In this document: piece by piece, positions 45,931 through 54,474 of the stretch
Position numbering within the stretch: the stretch's first letter is position 1
How the letters are laid out: the number at the start of each line of letters is the position of its first letter
Assembly (NCBI RefSeq): GCF_000332335.1
Contig: NZ_KB235948.1
Location: forward strand, 3,040,607 to 3,104,606
Direction: 5' to 3'
From: Kamptonema formosum PCC 10802
Lineage (GTDB): Bacteria; Cyanobacteriota; Cyanobacteriia; Cyanobacteriales; Oscillatoriaceae
Length of the DNA: 64,000 nt
Translations under genes and position numbers: made by a program
Notes under the pieces: model-generated
Told to the model about the DNA's origin: nothing
Databases searched by the model: none
What the model saw: the letters and a program-made list of their open reading frames with translations, nothing else

Positions 45931-46997
45931 AAGTGATTTCTCTCGCAGTCCTCGGACTTCCAAAACTTAGCAAATGTTTTTTCTTTTCGCTCCACGCAGC
46001 AGGAGACAAAATCGCTCACGCCATCAAAGAAAGAGTTGCAGTCATCGAGCCACTCACTATAGGCCCAAGCAAACACAAAAACACAACCTACAACAGTCAC
46101 CGATATTAAAGACAAGCAAAACAGACGCCCGAACCGAATATCTTTTATGTTCGTATCAGATAATTTTTCGCTTTCATATCTGTACTTATCACTAATCTTA
46201 AGTGCCTCAAGAAGTGCTTGGCGGGCTGTGCTGAATCGCTCTTCTATGGCTGGTTCTACTAGGGTTGCAATCCAGCAGTAAAACTCGACATTTAGGCTAA
46301 CTTTGTCGCTAAATTCAATGCGCAAATTACTCTGTGGCAAGTCTGCCGGCGCAATACCGGTTAACAAATGAATCAGGGTGGCTCCCAGCGCGTAGAGGTC
46401 AGATGCCGGTACGGCTTTTCCCCAAAATTGCTCCATCGGCGCGTAACCGGCGGTGCCCACAACGGTAAAGGTGACGCCCTCTGCAGCGGCTTTGTCTCGC
46501 ACAGCACCAAAATCTACCAGATAGATTTTGCCATCTTTTCCCCATATGAGATTGCTGGGTTTGATGTCGCGGTGCAGCACCGGCGGGCTGAGTTCGTGCA
46601 AGTAAATCAAAATCTCCAGCACTTGAATGGCAATTGAGCGCACCTGGGATTCTGTAAAGCGTTCGCCCCTATCTAGTTGCTGTCGCAGGGATTCGCCCGG
46701 AATATAGTTCTGCACTAACCCAAACCAGGGCAAACCCTCACCCTCTCGCTCATCCAGGGAAAAATAATCCCGATAGCGGGGAATCCGGGGGTGATTCAGC
46801 TGTTGGAGAACTTTCGCCTCCCGCTCAAATAGTTTGAGTTCGTCCCACTGCATCTGGGGGCTAAAAGCCAGCAGCTTGACAATTACCTGTTCATGTGCTT
46901 CCAAATCGTCTGCCAGCCAAGTTTGCCGGCTGGCATTTTGTCCTAATTGATGTTTGATTTGGTAGCGTTGGTTTAATACCTGTTGTGTTTGCAGCAT
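45927..46997 (-). CDS. Ser/Thr protein kinase, membrane-anchored
   Basis: 356 residues. Kinase domain to about 270, with LGQNASRQTWLA in place of the Gly loop, VIVKLLAF (Lys), HRDIKPSNLIWG, DFGAVRD and GTAGYAPMEQFWG. A single transmembrane segment follows (LFCLSLISVTVVGCVFVFAWAY), then a short Cys-containing extracytoplasmic tail that ends at a dispersed repeat and may be truncated by it. Closely related to the kinases at 47199 and 29476. Confidence 0.9.
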   Translation of the reverse strand: MLQTQQVLNQRYQIKHQLGQNASRQTWLADDLEAHEQVIVKLLAFSPQMQWDELKLFEREAKVLQQLNHPRIPRYRDYFSLDEREGEGLPWFGLVQNYIPGESLRQQLDRGERFTESQVRSIAIQVLEILIYLHELSPPVLHRDIKPSNLIWGKDGKIYLVDFGAVRDKAAAEGVTFTVVGTAGYAPMEQFWGKAVPASDLYALGATLIHLLTGIAPADLPQSNLRIEFSDKVSLNVEFYCWIATLVEPAIEERFSTARQALLEALKISDKYRYESEKLSDTNIKDIRFGRLFCLSLISVTVVGCVFVFAWAYSEWLDDCNSFFDGVSDFVSCCVERKEKTFAKFWKSEDCERNHL

Positions 46998-47198
46998 GAT
47001 TAATTTTTCCTTTGTCAGTTGTCCTTTTCCTTTGTCATTTGTCCGTTATGAGACGCGATAAATCGCGTCTCTACAAGAGGAGCAGACTCCCCTTCCAGCC
47101 TCCGCCTGGGAATGCCAGCCGTGAGGCTCCGCCTCAAGGTCACTCATCTTTCAGAAAGCCAATTTTCTATCTCTCCTACTAACCAGTTGCGTTCGGCG
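46998..47198. repeat. Gap between kinases with GAGACGCGATAAATCGCGTC palindrome
   Basis: Contains GAGACGCGATAAATCGCGTC plus TCTACAAGAGG near 47050, also found near 48789, and a GAGGCTCCGCCTC palindrome near 47122. No gene. Confidence 0.55.
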
Positions 47199-48431
47199 TC
47201 ATTCAAATTCATGCAGCAGCAACTGATTTAATTTATCTCGCACTCTCCCCAACTCTCTGTTGATAGATATCCATAACTGACACAGCCCAACAAAAAACCC
47301 AATTACAAGAAAAAACCAAATTATCTCGGCTATAAAAAAATAAATATTCAGCGATGTCACGCTCACAAAAAAAGCCAATATCGTCCTAAATAGCGCCGGT
47401 ATTCCTAGCAACAGTACCCCTATTGCTATACTCACTATCAGCAGATTTATAAAGAACTGCCATAGCAGCAAGCATGCCAACAGCATCACTCTCCAAAATA
47501 TCCTAAATACGCCTCCTATCAATATCCTCTGCGGTGGAATTACAATCCTCAAATGACTCGCAGAGTTGCTCAGCTGAACGCGGCTACCGGCAGGCTTGGG
47601 GATTGTTGGCATCTGGCGGCTTTTACAACCGGCTTTCAGGTACTCAAGCGCCTGTCGGGCGCTGCTGAATCGCCGCTTGAGGTCTGGCTCTGTCAGGTCT
47701 TCAATCCAGCGCACAAAATTGCGATTGACGCTCACCCTGTCCCTAAATTCAATGCGCAAATTCTTCTGCGGCAAATCTACCGGTGGGGTGCCGGTGAGCA
47801 GGTGGATAAGGGTGGCTCCCAGGGCGTAAAGGTCGGATGCCGGCACAGCGCGTCCCCAAAATTGCTCCACCGGCGCGTAACCGGCTGTCCCCACAACAGT
47901 AAAAGTGGCTCCCTCTACCGCTACCGGATCTTGCACCGCACCAAAATCAACCAGATAGACTTGCTCATCTTCTCCCAAAATCAGGTTACTCGGTTTAATG
48001 TCGCGGTGTAGCACCGGCGGGTTCAACTCGTGCAGATAAGTCAGGATTTCCAAAATGCCGGTGGCAATTGAGCTAACCTGGACTTCCGTGAAGTGCTTGC
48101 CGGTGTCTAATAGCTGTTGCAGGGATTCACCGGCAATATAATCGTGCACCAGCCCAAACCAGCACAGCCCACTGCCGGCTTGTTTGTCCACCGAAAAATA
48201 ATCCCGATAGCGAGGAATCTTGGGATGGGACAGCTGTTTGAGGACTTGAGCTTCCCGCTCAAACAGTTTCAACTCCTCCCACTGCATTTGCGGGCTAAAA
48301 GCCAGAAGCTTGACAATCACCGGCTGGTGTGATACAATGTCATCCGCCAGCCAAGTTTGACGACCGGCATTGTGTCCTAACTGCCGGTGGAGTTGATAGC
48401 GCCCCTGAAACACTTGTTCAGCTTGCAGCAT
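47199..48431 (-). CDS. Ser/Thr protein kinase with C-terminal membrane helices
   Basis: 410 residues. Kinase domain with LGHNAGRQTWLAD, VIVKLLAF, HRDIKPSNLILG, DFGAVQD and GTAGYAPVEQFWG. After a linker (KPAGSRVQLSNSAS) come hydrophobic segments (FRIFWRVMLLACLLLWQFFI, LIVSIAIGVLLLGIPALF, IYFFIAEIIWFFLVIGFFVG), so three or four membrane passes. Same orientation as the kinase at 45927, about 200 bases upstream of it; likely a local duplication. Confidence 0.91.
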   Translation of the reverse strand: MLQAEQVFQGRYQLHRQLGHNAGRQTWLADDIVSHQPVIVKLLAFSPQMQWEELKLFEREAQVLKQLSHPKIPRYRDYFSVDKQAGSGLCWFGLVHDYIAGESLQQLLDTGKHFTEVQVSSIATGILEILTYLHELNPPVLHRDIKPSNLILGEDEQVYLVDFGAVQDPVAVEGATFTVVGTAGYAPVEQFWGRAVPASDLYALGATLIHLLTGTPPVDLPQKNLRIEFRDRVSVNRNFVRWIEDLTEPDLKRRFSSARQALEYLKAGCKSRQMPTIPKPAGSRVQLSNSASHLRIVIPPQRILIGGVFRIFWRVMLLACLLLWQFFINLLIVSIAIGVLLLGIPALFRTILAFFVSVTSLNIYFFIAEIIWFFLVIGFFVGLCQLWISINRELGRVRDKLNQLLLHEFE

Positions 48432-48971
48432 CTTGCAGGCATTCCTTACCAGCTTTATCTATTCCAATCTAGCCTGCCCCTGGCGATCTGTTACTTAAAT
48501 TTTCCTTAAGAAAAGTAGGGGGCGTGACGCTTTGAGGAACGCTGCGGGGGAATTTCACTTCAGCTCCTCACCCCACCAGCGTCAGAGGACTAAAGCCCTC
48601 ACTACAAACAGGATTGGCCATCAGGGTTTCAGAAAGCCGGTTTCTTAAAGAAACCAGCTTTCTGGAAGTTGGTGAAGGAGCCAGAAACCGGGGGCGGCCA
48701 CGGGGGGCCGCCCCTACAGGCCGCGTGCCATTATATAGCGTTTCTCACATAGCGTGCGGTACATTTTTCGCTTTCGCCCTCTATCGGGGAGGGGAGACGC
48801 GATTTATCGCGTCTCTACAAGAGGAGAACCATCTTAGCACACTTATTTGAGAACCGCTATATATCAGCTTTCCCAGTTTTAAAAACCCTGTTTATTACCC
48901 CCTGCCGGTCTTAAAGAAACCCGGAAACTTAAAGAAACCGGGTTTCTGGAAACTTTCACCGGCACGCTCAG
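48432..48971. repeat. Intergenic with R2 palindromes and a family B MITE
   Basis: No supported gene. AAGCCGGTTTCTTAAAGAAACC (about 48634-48655) and AAAGAAACCGGGTTTCTGG (about 48932-48950) belong to the GAAACCCGGTTTCTT family. A GGGGGCGGCCACGGGGGGCC stretch lies near 48690. The MITE-like element is listed separately. Confidence 0.6.
48734..48861. mobile_element. MITE-like element, family B, copy 1 (128 bp)
   Basis: Begins TATAGCGTTTCTCA and ends TGAGAACCGCTATA, 14-bp ends with one mismatch. The interior carries GAGACGCGATTTATCGCGTC at about 48789. It has no coding capacity. TA dinucleotides at both ends suggest TA-targeted insertion. Another copy with the same ends but a different interior is at 59213. 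Confidence 0.6.
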
Positions 48972-51017
48972 TTATTTCCAGCTGTCCCAAGACTGATTGA
49001 AAATCGAAGTATTGGGAAAAGCAACTGGATTGCCATTGCTTTGCAGGCGCTGCTGCAGGGCGAGCAGGGAAGGATCGGAGACAGGGAAGGACTGCACCAT
49101 CTGGTAAGGCATTTTGCCGGTTTCCAGAGCAAACGCCGCCGCAGTGCCGGCTGCAGCGCCGGCGGACCACTCAAAAGAATGCACCCGGTAGGCGGCGGCG
49201 GCGATGTGGGATGTGGCGATACTCTTGCCGGCAACCAGCATATTGTCAATTTTCTGGGGAATCATCGCCCGCAGGGGAATTTGGAACGGATACGCCGTAC
49301 CGGCACCCCGGCGTTCGCCCTCGCGCTCTTTATTGCCAGCTGCTTCCGGGGGGCTCCCCTCCATACAGGGGTGAAAGTCAATTGCGTAGTGCCCAATTCC
49401 CACAGAATCCGGGTAGATAGTCGAGCGGGTGCGCTGCTTAGTGTCCTCCACCGGCAGCTTGTCAGTTATCACCTTTAAGGCGTCCAAACCGGCAAGCCCC
49501 TCCCACAAGCCGCGATACAAGTCAGGCTCCAGGTTCGCGCGATACCACTCCTCCTCCTTCCGGAAGTCTTTGCGAGAGATATCCACTTCCCACACCATAA
49601 ACCCTTGAGGCTGTCCTGGCGAGGGCCGGCCAATTATCCGCCGTCCTTCGCGCATATACGGATATTTAGACAGTCCGTGCGCCGTTCCCATCGGAGTGTC
49701 GAACCCAGCTAGGAAGCGGTTGTTGGGTTGCGGCTTTTTGACGCCATCACCCAGCTGGGAATCAGTCGTGCCGGCGACGAGCCAGTAAAAAAAGCCGAGC
49801 GCCTTTTCTTCAGCTTTGCGCAAGCTTTCCACCCGCAATCCGCCCATCCAGCCTCCGGGCTGCAGCTGGCTGGTTGCTTGCAGTTGCTCGCGGGTGTATA
49901 TTAGGTTATCTGCCTCAGTTCCTGGCCGGTAGTCGTTGCCCCACGTCCAGTTTTGCATGGAGATGTCGCCCGGATAGATAGGGTACTTCCGGGGGTCTGG
50001 CGGCAGTGTTTCATCCGGCTTCACGCTCCAAATGCGCCGGTAGGTGAAAACTAGGGGAAAACTCGCCAGCCGCTGCAATTCGTAGCTGTAATAGGACGCA
50101 TATTGTGGATAGAAATTCGGCATTTTGTGCTGCTGGGGTTCCGCCGTGGCTTCCATCGCAAAGGTATAGGTAAAGCCCTGAGTGCAGTAGGGGTCGGCGG
50201 TTTCGCTGGAAGAGGAGGGCTCCAAGCTGGATCGAGGGTCAATACCCAGCCGGTAGGGAACGTCAGCGAGGGCTACGAGTTCGCCGGTTTCTGTGGCGTC
50301 CACGACGTACCAGTCAGCGGGTTTCTGAGCCGGTCTGTCAGTTTTCAGCGGCGCGAAGCGGATAATGGTTTTGTCAAACCGGCGCGAATTCTCGTAGCGA
50401 TAGGCGTCTTCGATGGTTTGAGAGAGGGGTTCGGTATTCAGAGGGGGTGCGCCGGCTGCCGGTTGGTGCCCGATGGCAATCGCGCCGGCAATCTGCTGCC
50501 GGGAGGGGCTAATTTCCAGTTCCTTTATGACAGTGTTAGGATACCATTTTAGCTTGCCTTTGCCCTCTTTGGCAGCATCTTTCAGAATCTCAAACAGCAA
50601 TTTGTGCCCGTCGTGGGGGAGAAAACAGGACTCACTCACCCAACAAGCCCCCGGATTGAGCCGGTCGTAGCGCTCCTTAAGGAGCTGTCGAAATTTCAGG
50701 TAGCCGCGAGGGTAGAACAGCAGCTGGCGCTGGGTGGGGCGTTCGTCGAGGGCGGAAGTTCCTTGGGATGAAATTTGGCCCCCCACCCAGTCGGTGATTT
50801 CGGTCATGCAAACCGTGCGACCGGCAAGCAAGCCTTCATAGGCGGTGGCTGCGCCGGCGAGCCCTCCGCCCACCACTAATATCTCGCAGGTTTCTTGTCT
50901 GTCGGGGGTGCGGGGGGGGGTGGCTGTGGCTGCGGGGATGAATGACACCAGCCAAGTGAAGCCCAGGGTGAAACTGATCAGTGATTTGCCGGTGGTTTGC
51001 CTGCTCGCTGCGTGCAT
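48972..51017 (-). CDS. Exported FAD-dependent oxidoreductase
   Basis: 681 residues from ATG 51017. The N-terminal ~35 residues look like a signal peptide (SLISFTLGFTWLVSFIPAATA). The Rossmann FAD motif CEILVVGGGLAGAATAYEGL follows, with TDWVGGQISSQGTSALDE typical of the FAD_oxidored (PF12831-like) group, and the C-terminal GKSIATSHIAAAAYRVHSFEWSAGAAAGTAA that completes FAD binding. Substrate unknown. The open frame runs 30 codons further to 51107 and includes TRRIYL, reminiscent of a Tat motif but too far from the hydrophobic core. Its neighbours give no pathway hint. Confidence 0.87.
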   Translation of the reverse strand: MHAASRQTTGKSLISFTLGFTWLVSFIPAATATPPRTPDRQETCEILVVGGGLAGAATAYEGLLAGRTVCMTEITDWVGGQISSQGTSALDERPTQRQLLFYPRGYLKFRQLLKERYDRLNPGACWVSESCFLPHDGHKLLFEILKDAAKEGKGKLKWYPNTVIKELEISPSRQQIAGAIAIGHQPAAGAPPLNTEPLSQTIEDAYRYENSRRFDKTIIRFAPLKTDRPAQKPADWYVVDATETGELVALADVPYRLGIDPRSSLEPSSSSETADPYCTQGFTYTFAMEATAEPQQHKMPNFYPQYASYYSYELQRLASFPLVFTYRRIWSVKPDETLPPDPRKYPIYPGDISMQNWTWGNDYRPGTEADNLIYTREQLQATSQLQPGGWMGGLRVESLRKAEEKALGFFYWLVAGTTDSQLGDGVKKPQPNNRFLAGFDTPMGTAHGLSKYPYMREGRRIIGRPSPGQPQGFMVWEVDISRKDFRKEEEWYRANLEPDLYRGLWEGLAGLDALKVITDKLPVEDTKQRTRSTIYPDSVGIGHYAIDFHPCMEGSPPEAAGNKEREGERRGAGTAYPFQIPLRAMIPQKIDNMLVAGKSIATSHIAAAAYRVHSFEWSAGAAAGTAAAFALETGKMPYQMVQSFPVSDPSLLALQQRLQSNGNPVAFPNTSIFNQSWDSWK

Positions 51018-51524
51018 GGTAAAGAGTCTGCTCGTTAAGTATATCCTTCTGGTCAAGACGCCATTGATGGCGTCCGCGACAGACGCCGGTAGCGCCCAAA
51101 TGCTCATTCTGAAGCATACGGACGCCTATTTGTAGCCCCCGGATAGTGAAAGATCCCGATTGCGGTCAAGCCTGGAGGCCCAAAATCGGAATTTTTCCCC
51201 TGCTGTCCGAGCCCTGGCGCTCTTATCTAGCCGCACCGGCAAGTTTCAAAGCAGCTTCCCACTCCCAGGACTGTCTGCGCAACCAAACTTCCTGTTTCGG
51301 GAGCAATGCTAACTAATATCCGTAGGATTGCGGATGAAAAATCTGAAAATTTGATTTATTGGCGCGACGGTTTTCTGTTTTAAGGAGGGTAGGGGTAGCG
51401 CCACTCTGGCCTTAACCTAGCCCGGGGGGAGAAAATATAAAATTTTTCCCTAACTTTCCTGAATACTTTTTGGAAGGGGTGAAAGCAACTAGCAGCAAGC
51501 TGAGACAAATAAGGAGTCATTTAA
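51018..51524. other. Divergent promoter region before the RTX-like gene
   Basis: About 500 bases between divergent genes. No gene. AAGGAG lies at about 51511-51516, 8 bases before the ATG at 51525, a good ribosome-binding site for the RTX-like gene. Confidence 0.5.
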
Positions 51525-53891
51525 ATGGCAACCTGGACAGGAACAAGTGCTGCGGATTCCTATTACTATAAAAGCGCAGAATCCATCGATATAAATGGTT
51601 TTGGCGGTAATGATACGCTGTTTGGCTATACCGCTAACGACACGATTCGCGGAGGTGACGGCAATGACCTTATAGATGGTTGGTCTGGGGACGACTATCT
51701 GTGGGGCGGCAATAATGACGACACGATATTGGGCAACATTGGTAATGACCGGGTGTGGGGCGATGCTGGGAACGACAGCCTGTTAGGAAATTCTGGTGAT
51801 GACCTGCTTTATGGCGGACTCGGTAACGATACCCTTGATGGCGGCACTGAGAACGACGAACTGTACGGCCACGAGGGGAATGACCTGATGTTGGGCGGCG
51901 ATGGCAACGACCAGCTATGGGGTCACGAAGATAATGATACCCTATCAGGAGGTGCTGGTAACGATAACCTGGTGGGCGGAACTGGTAACGACAGCCTGGA
52001 TGGCGGCACTGAAGACGACAAACTGTGGGGGGATGCGGGAAACGACATCCTGCTCGGCGGAACTGGTAACGACAGCTTGGATGGCGGCACTGAAAACGAC
52101 AGCCTCCTCGGCGGTGCGGGTAAAGACAGCATGCTGGGCGGTGATGGGAACGACACCCTTGATGGCGGTACTGAAGACGACATCCTCGATGGCGGTGCCG
52201 GTAACGACAGTATGCTGGGCGGTGCGGGTAACGACAGCCTGCTGGGCAATGCCGGTAACGACAGCATGCTGGGCGGTGATGGCAACGACACCCTGGATGG
52301 TGGCACTGAAAACGACAGCCTCCTCGGCGGTGCGGGTAACGACAGCCTGCTGGGCGGTGCGGGGAACGACACGCTTGATGGCGGTACTGAAGACGACATC
52401 CTCAATGGCGGTGCCGGTAACGACAGTATGCTGGGCGGTGCGGGGAACGACACCCTGGATGGCGGTACTGAAGACGATATCCTCGATGGCGGTGCCGGTA
52501 ACGACAGCCTGCTGGGCGGTGCGGGGAACGACACCCTCAATGGCGGCACTGAAGACGACATCCTCGATGGCGGTGCCGGTAATGACAGCATGCTGGGCGG
52601 TGCGGGTAACGACATCCTGCTGGGCAATGCGGGTAACGACAGCATGCTGGGCGGTGATGGCAACGACACCCTGGATGGTGGCACTGAAGACGATATCCTC
52701 GATGGCGGTGCCGGTAACGACAGCCTGCTGGGCGGTGCGGGGAACGACACCCTCAATGGCGGCACTGAAGACGACATCCTCGATGGCGGTGCCGGTAATG
52801 ACAGCATGCTGGGCGGTGCGGGTAACGACAGCCTGCTGGGCAATGCGGGTAACGACAGCATGTGGGGCGGTGATGGGAACGATATCCTCGATGGGGGCAC
52901 CGAAGACGACAAATTGTGGGGCGATGCGGGTAACGACAGCCTGTTAGGCGGTGCTGGTAACGACCTGCTTTATGGCGGACTCGGTAACGATACCCTTGAT
53001 GGCGGCACTGAGAACGACGAACTGTACGGCCACGAGGGGAACGACCTGATGTTGGGCGGCGATGGCAACGACCAGCTATGGGGTCACGAAGATAGTGATA
53101 CCCTGTCAGGCGGCGCGGGTAACGATAACCTGCTGGGCGGCACTGGTAACGACAGCCTGGATGGCGGCACCGAAGACGACAAACTGTGGGGCGATGCCGG
53201 TAACGACAGCATGCTGGGCGGTGATGGGAACGACACCCTCGACGGCGGCACTGAAGACGACTTCCTCGATGGCGGTGCCGGTAACGACAGCATGCTCGGC
53301 GGCGATGGGAACGACAGCATGTTGGGCGGTGATGGCAACGACACCCTTGATGGCGGCACTGGAAATGACAGCTTGTGGGGCGATGCGGGTAACGACAGCA
53401 TGCTGGGCGGTGATGGCAACGACACCCTGGATGGCGGCACTGAAGACGACATCCTCGATGGCGGTGCGGGTAACGACAGTATGCTGGGAGGCGATGGTAA
53501 CGACAGCATGTTGGGCGGAACGGGTTCCGACAGCCTGAATGGCGCAGATGGAAATGACACACTCATTGGCGCAACGGCTACTGCTATCAATGGGGAGGTT
53601 GACACTTTAACTGGTGGGCTGGGGGCAGATACTTTTGTGCTGGGCGATTCCACCGGCGTCTTCTACCAAGACGCTACCTCCTGGGCAATAATTCAAGACT
53701 TTGTGGTGGCTGAAGCCGATAAAATCCAACTGAGTGGAACTGCAAGTGACTACTCGCTGTTCTCTGGATTAGCTCCTAATACCGGCAGCTCCACCGTTGC
53801 AGACACTTATATTATGAAGGGCGCTGAACTCATCGGTGTCTTGGCTGACCAAACAGCGGTGTCTCTGGCAACAGATTTCACATTCGTCTAG
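51525..53891 (+). CDS. RTX-type calcium-binding repeat protein
   Basis: 788 residues, nearly all nonapeptide repeats of GGxGNDxLx type alternating with [10 protein letters not shown] and LWGDAGND variants. These fold as a parallel beta-roll that binds Ca2+ outside the cell. The C-terminal ~110 residues ([20 protein letters not shown]...[13 protein letters not shown]...DTYIM) form the cap typical of cyanobacterial hemolysin-type proteins and probably the type I secretion signal. There is no N-terminal signal peptide and no toxin domain. A segment of about 180 bases (from 51811) recurs almost unchanged 1161 bases later (from 52972), i.e. 43 units of 27 bases. Confidence 0.93.
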   Translation: MATWTGTSAADSYYYKSAESIDINGFGGNDTLFGYTANDTIRGGDGNDLIDGWSGDDYLWGGNNDDTILGNIGNDRVWGDAGNDSLLGNSGDDLLYGGLGNDTLDGGTENDELYGHEGNDLMLGGDGNDQLWGHEDNDTLSGGAGNDNLVGGTGNDSLDGGTEDDKLWGDAGNDILLGGTGNDSLDGGTENDSLLGGAGKDSMLGGDGNDTLDGGTEDDILDGGAGNDSMLGGAGNDSLLGNAGNDSMLGGDGNDTLDGGTENDSLLGGAGNDSLLGGAGNDTLDGGTEDDILNGGAGNDSMLGGAGNDTLDGGTEDDILDGGAGNDSLLGGAGNDTLNGGTEDDILDGGAGNDSMLGGAGNDILLGNAGNDSMLGGDGNDTLDGGTEDDILDGGAGNDSLLGGAGNDTLNGGTEDDILDGGAGNDSMLGGAGNDSLLGNAGNDSMWGGDGNDILDGGTEDDKLWGDAGNDSLLGGAGNDLLYGGLGNDTLDGGTENDELYGHEGNDLMLGGDGNDQLWGHEDSDTLSGGAGNDNLLGGTGNDSLDGGTEDDKLWGDAGNDSMLGGDGNDTLDGGTEDDFLDGGAGNDSMLGGDGNDSMLGGDGNDTLDGGTGNDSLWGDAGNDSMLGGDGNDTLDGGTEDDILDGGAGNDSMLGGDGNDSMLGGTGSDSLNGADGNDTLIGATATAINGEVDTLTGGLGADTFVLGDSTGVFYQDATSWAIIQDFVVAEADKIQLSGTASDYSLFSGLAPNTGSSTVADTYIMKGAELIGVLADQTAVSLATDFTFV

Positions 53892-53970
53892 GCTTTCGCT
53901 TGCGAAATGACTGTGTGAATTAGGTGGGTTGGGCAGCGCCCAACCTGCTGCTCTGGACACACTCACTCAC

Positions 53971-54004
53971 CCCCCCGCTCAGCAAAACTGAGAGGGGGTT
54001 TTTT
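53971..54004 (+). terminator. Rho-independent terminator of the RTX-like gene
   Basis: CCCCCCGCTCAG, loop CAAAA, CTGAGAGGGGG, then TTTTTT. A GC-rich stem of about 11 pairs followed by a run of T, 80 bases after the stop codon. Confidence 0.9.
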
Positions 54005-54474
54005 CTTGCCGGGGCTGCTGCCAGTACCCGCCGGGAAGGGCGCTCCCAGGGCGAACTGCCGGCGGACAGTTTGTAGTTGGGCTAATGCCCCAAAGTTTGT
54101 AGGGGCGGGCCCCCTAAGCTGTTAGGCTTTTAACCTGCTTTTCCGTTGAAAGGGGCAGAGCCTCCTGATTGCCTTCCCAGCTTTATCTGTGAGCGTGAAA
54201 ATAGAGATGCGTAGTGCAAATTGAATGCGCCATAGCTTCAACCCGCCCCTAGGAACGGTGGGGCTAAAGCCTAACTACAAACGGTGGGGCTAAAGCCCAA
54301 CTACAAACGGCACACCGGCGCGGGGATGTGCTAGAATAGAGCGTTGACCTTTAAGCCGCCTGCCAGCCCCAGCTCTTAAAGCCACTGCTTGTTCCAGAGG
54401 AAAGGAGTGGTTTTTGCGGAGGCTGCACGGCAAATTCCGTGACTCGGAAGTTTATCCCGTTACAGCTTCATTTT
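54005..54474. repeat. Repeat-filled gap before argZ
   Basis: Contains TTTGTAGTTGGGCTAATGCC (54070-54091), copy 3 of the composite repeat (about 54150-54241), and two tandem GGGGCTAAAGCCCAACTACA units (54256-54310). The promoter of the arginine dihydrolase gene is probably in the last ~150 bases. No gene. Confidence 0.65.

Noticed and set aside
51923..53653. Long antisense open frames rich in Pro/Ser and Cys/Arg opposite the RTX-like gene
   Set aside because: They are the mirror of GGxGNDxL repeats (composition SLPAPPSR and CCRYPHR) and have no independent domain, so they are shadows.
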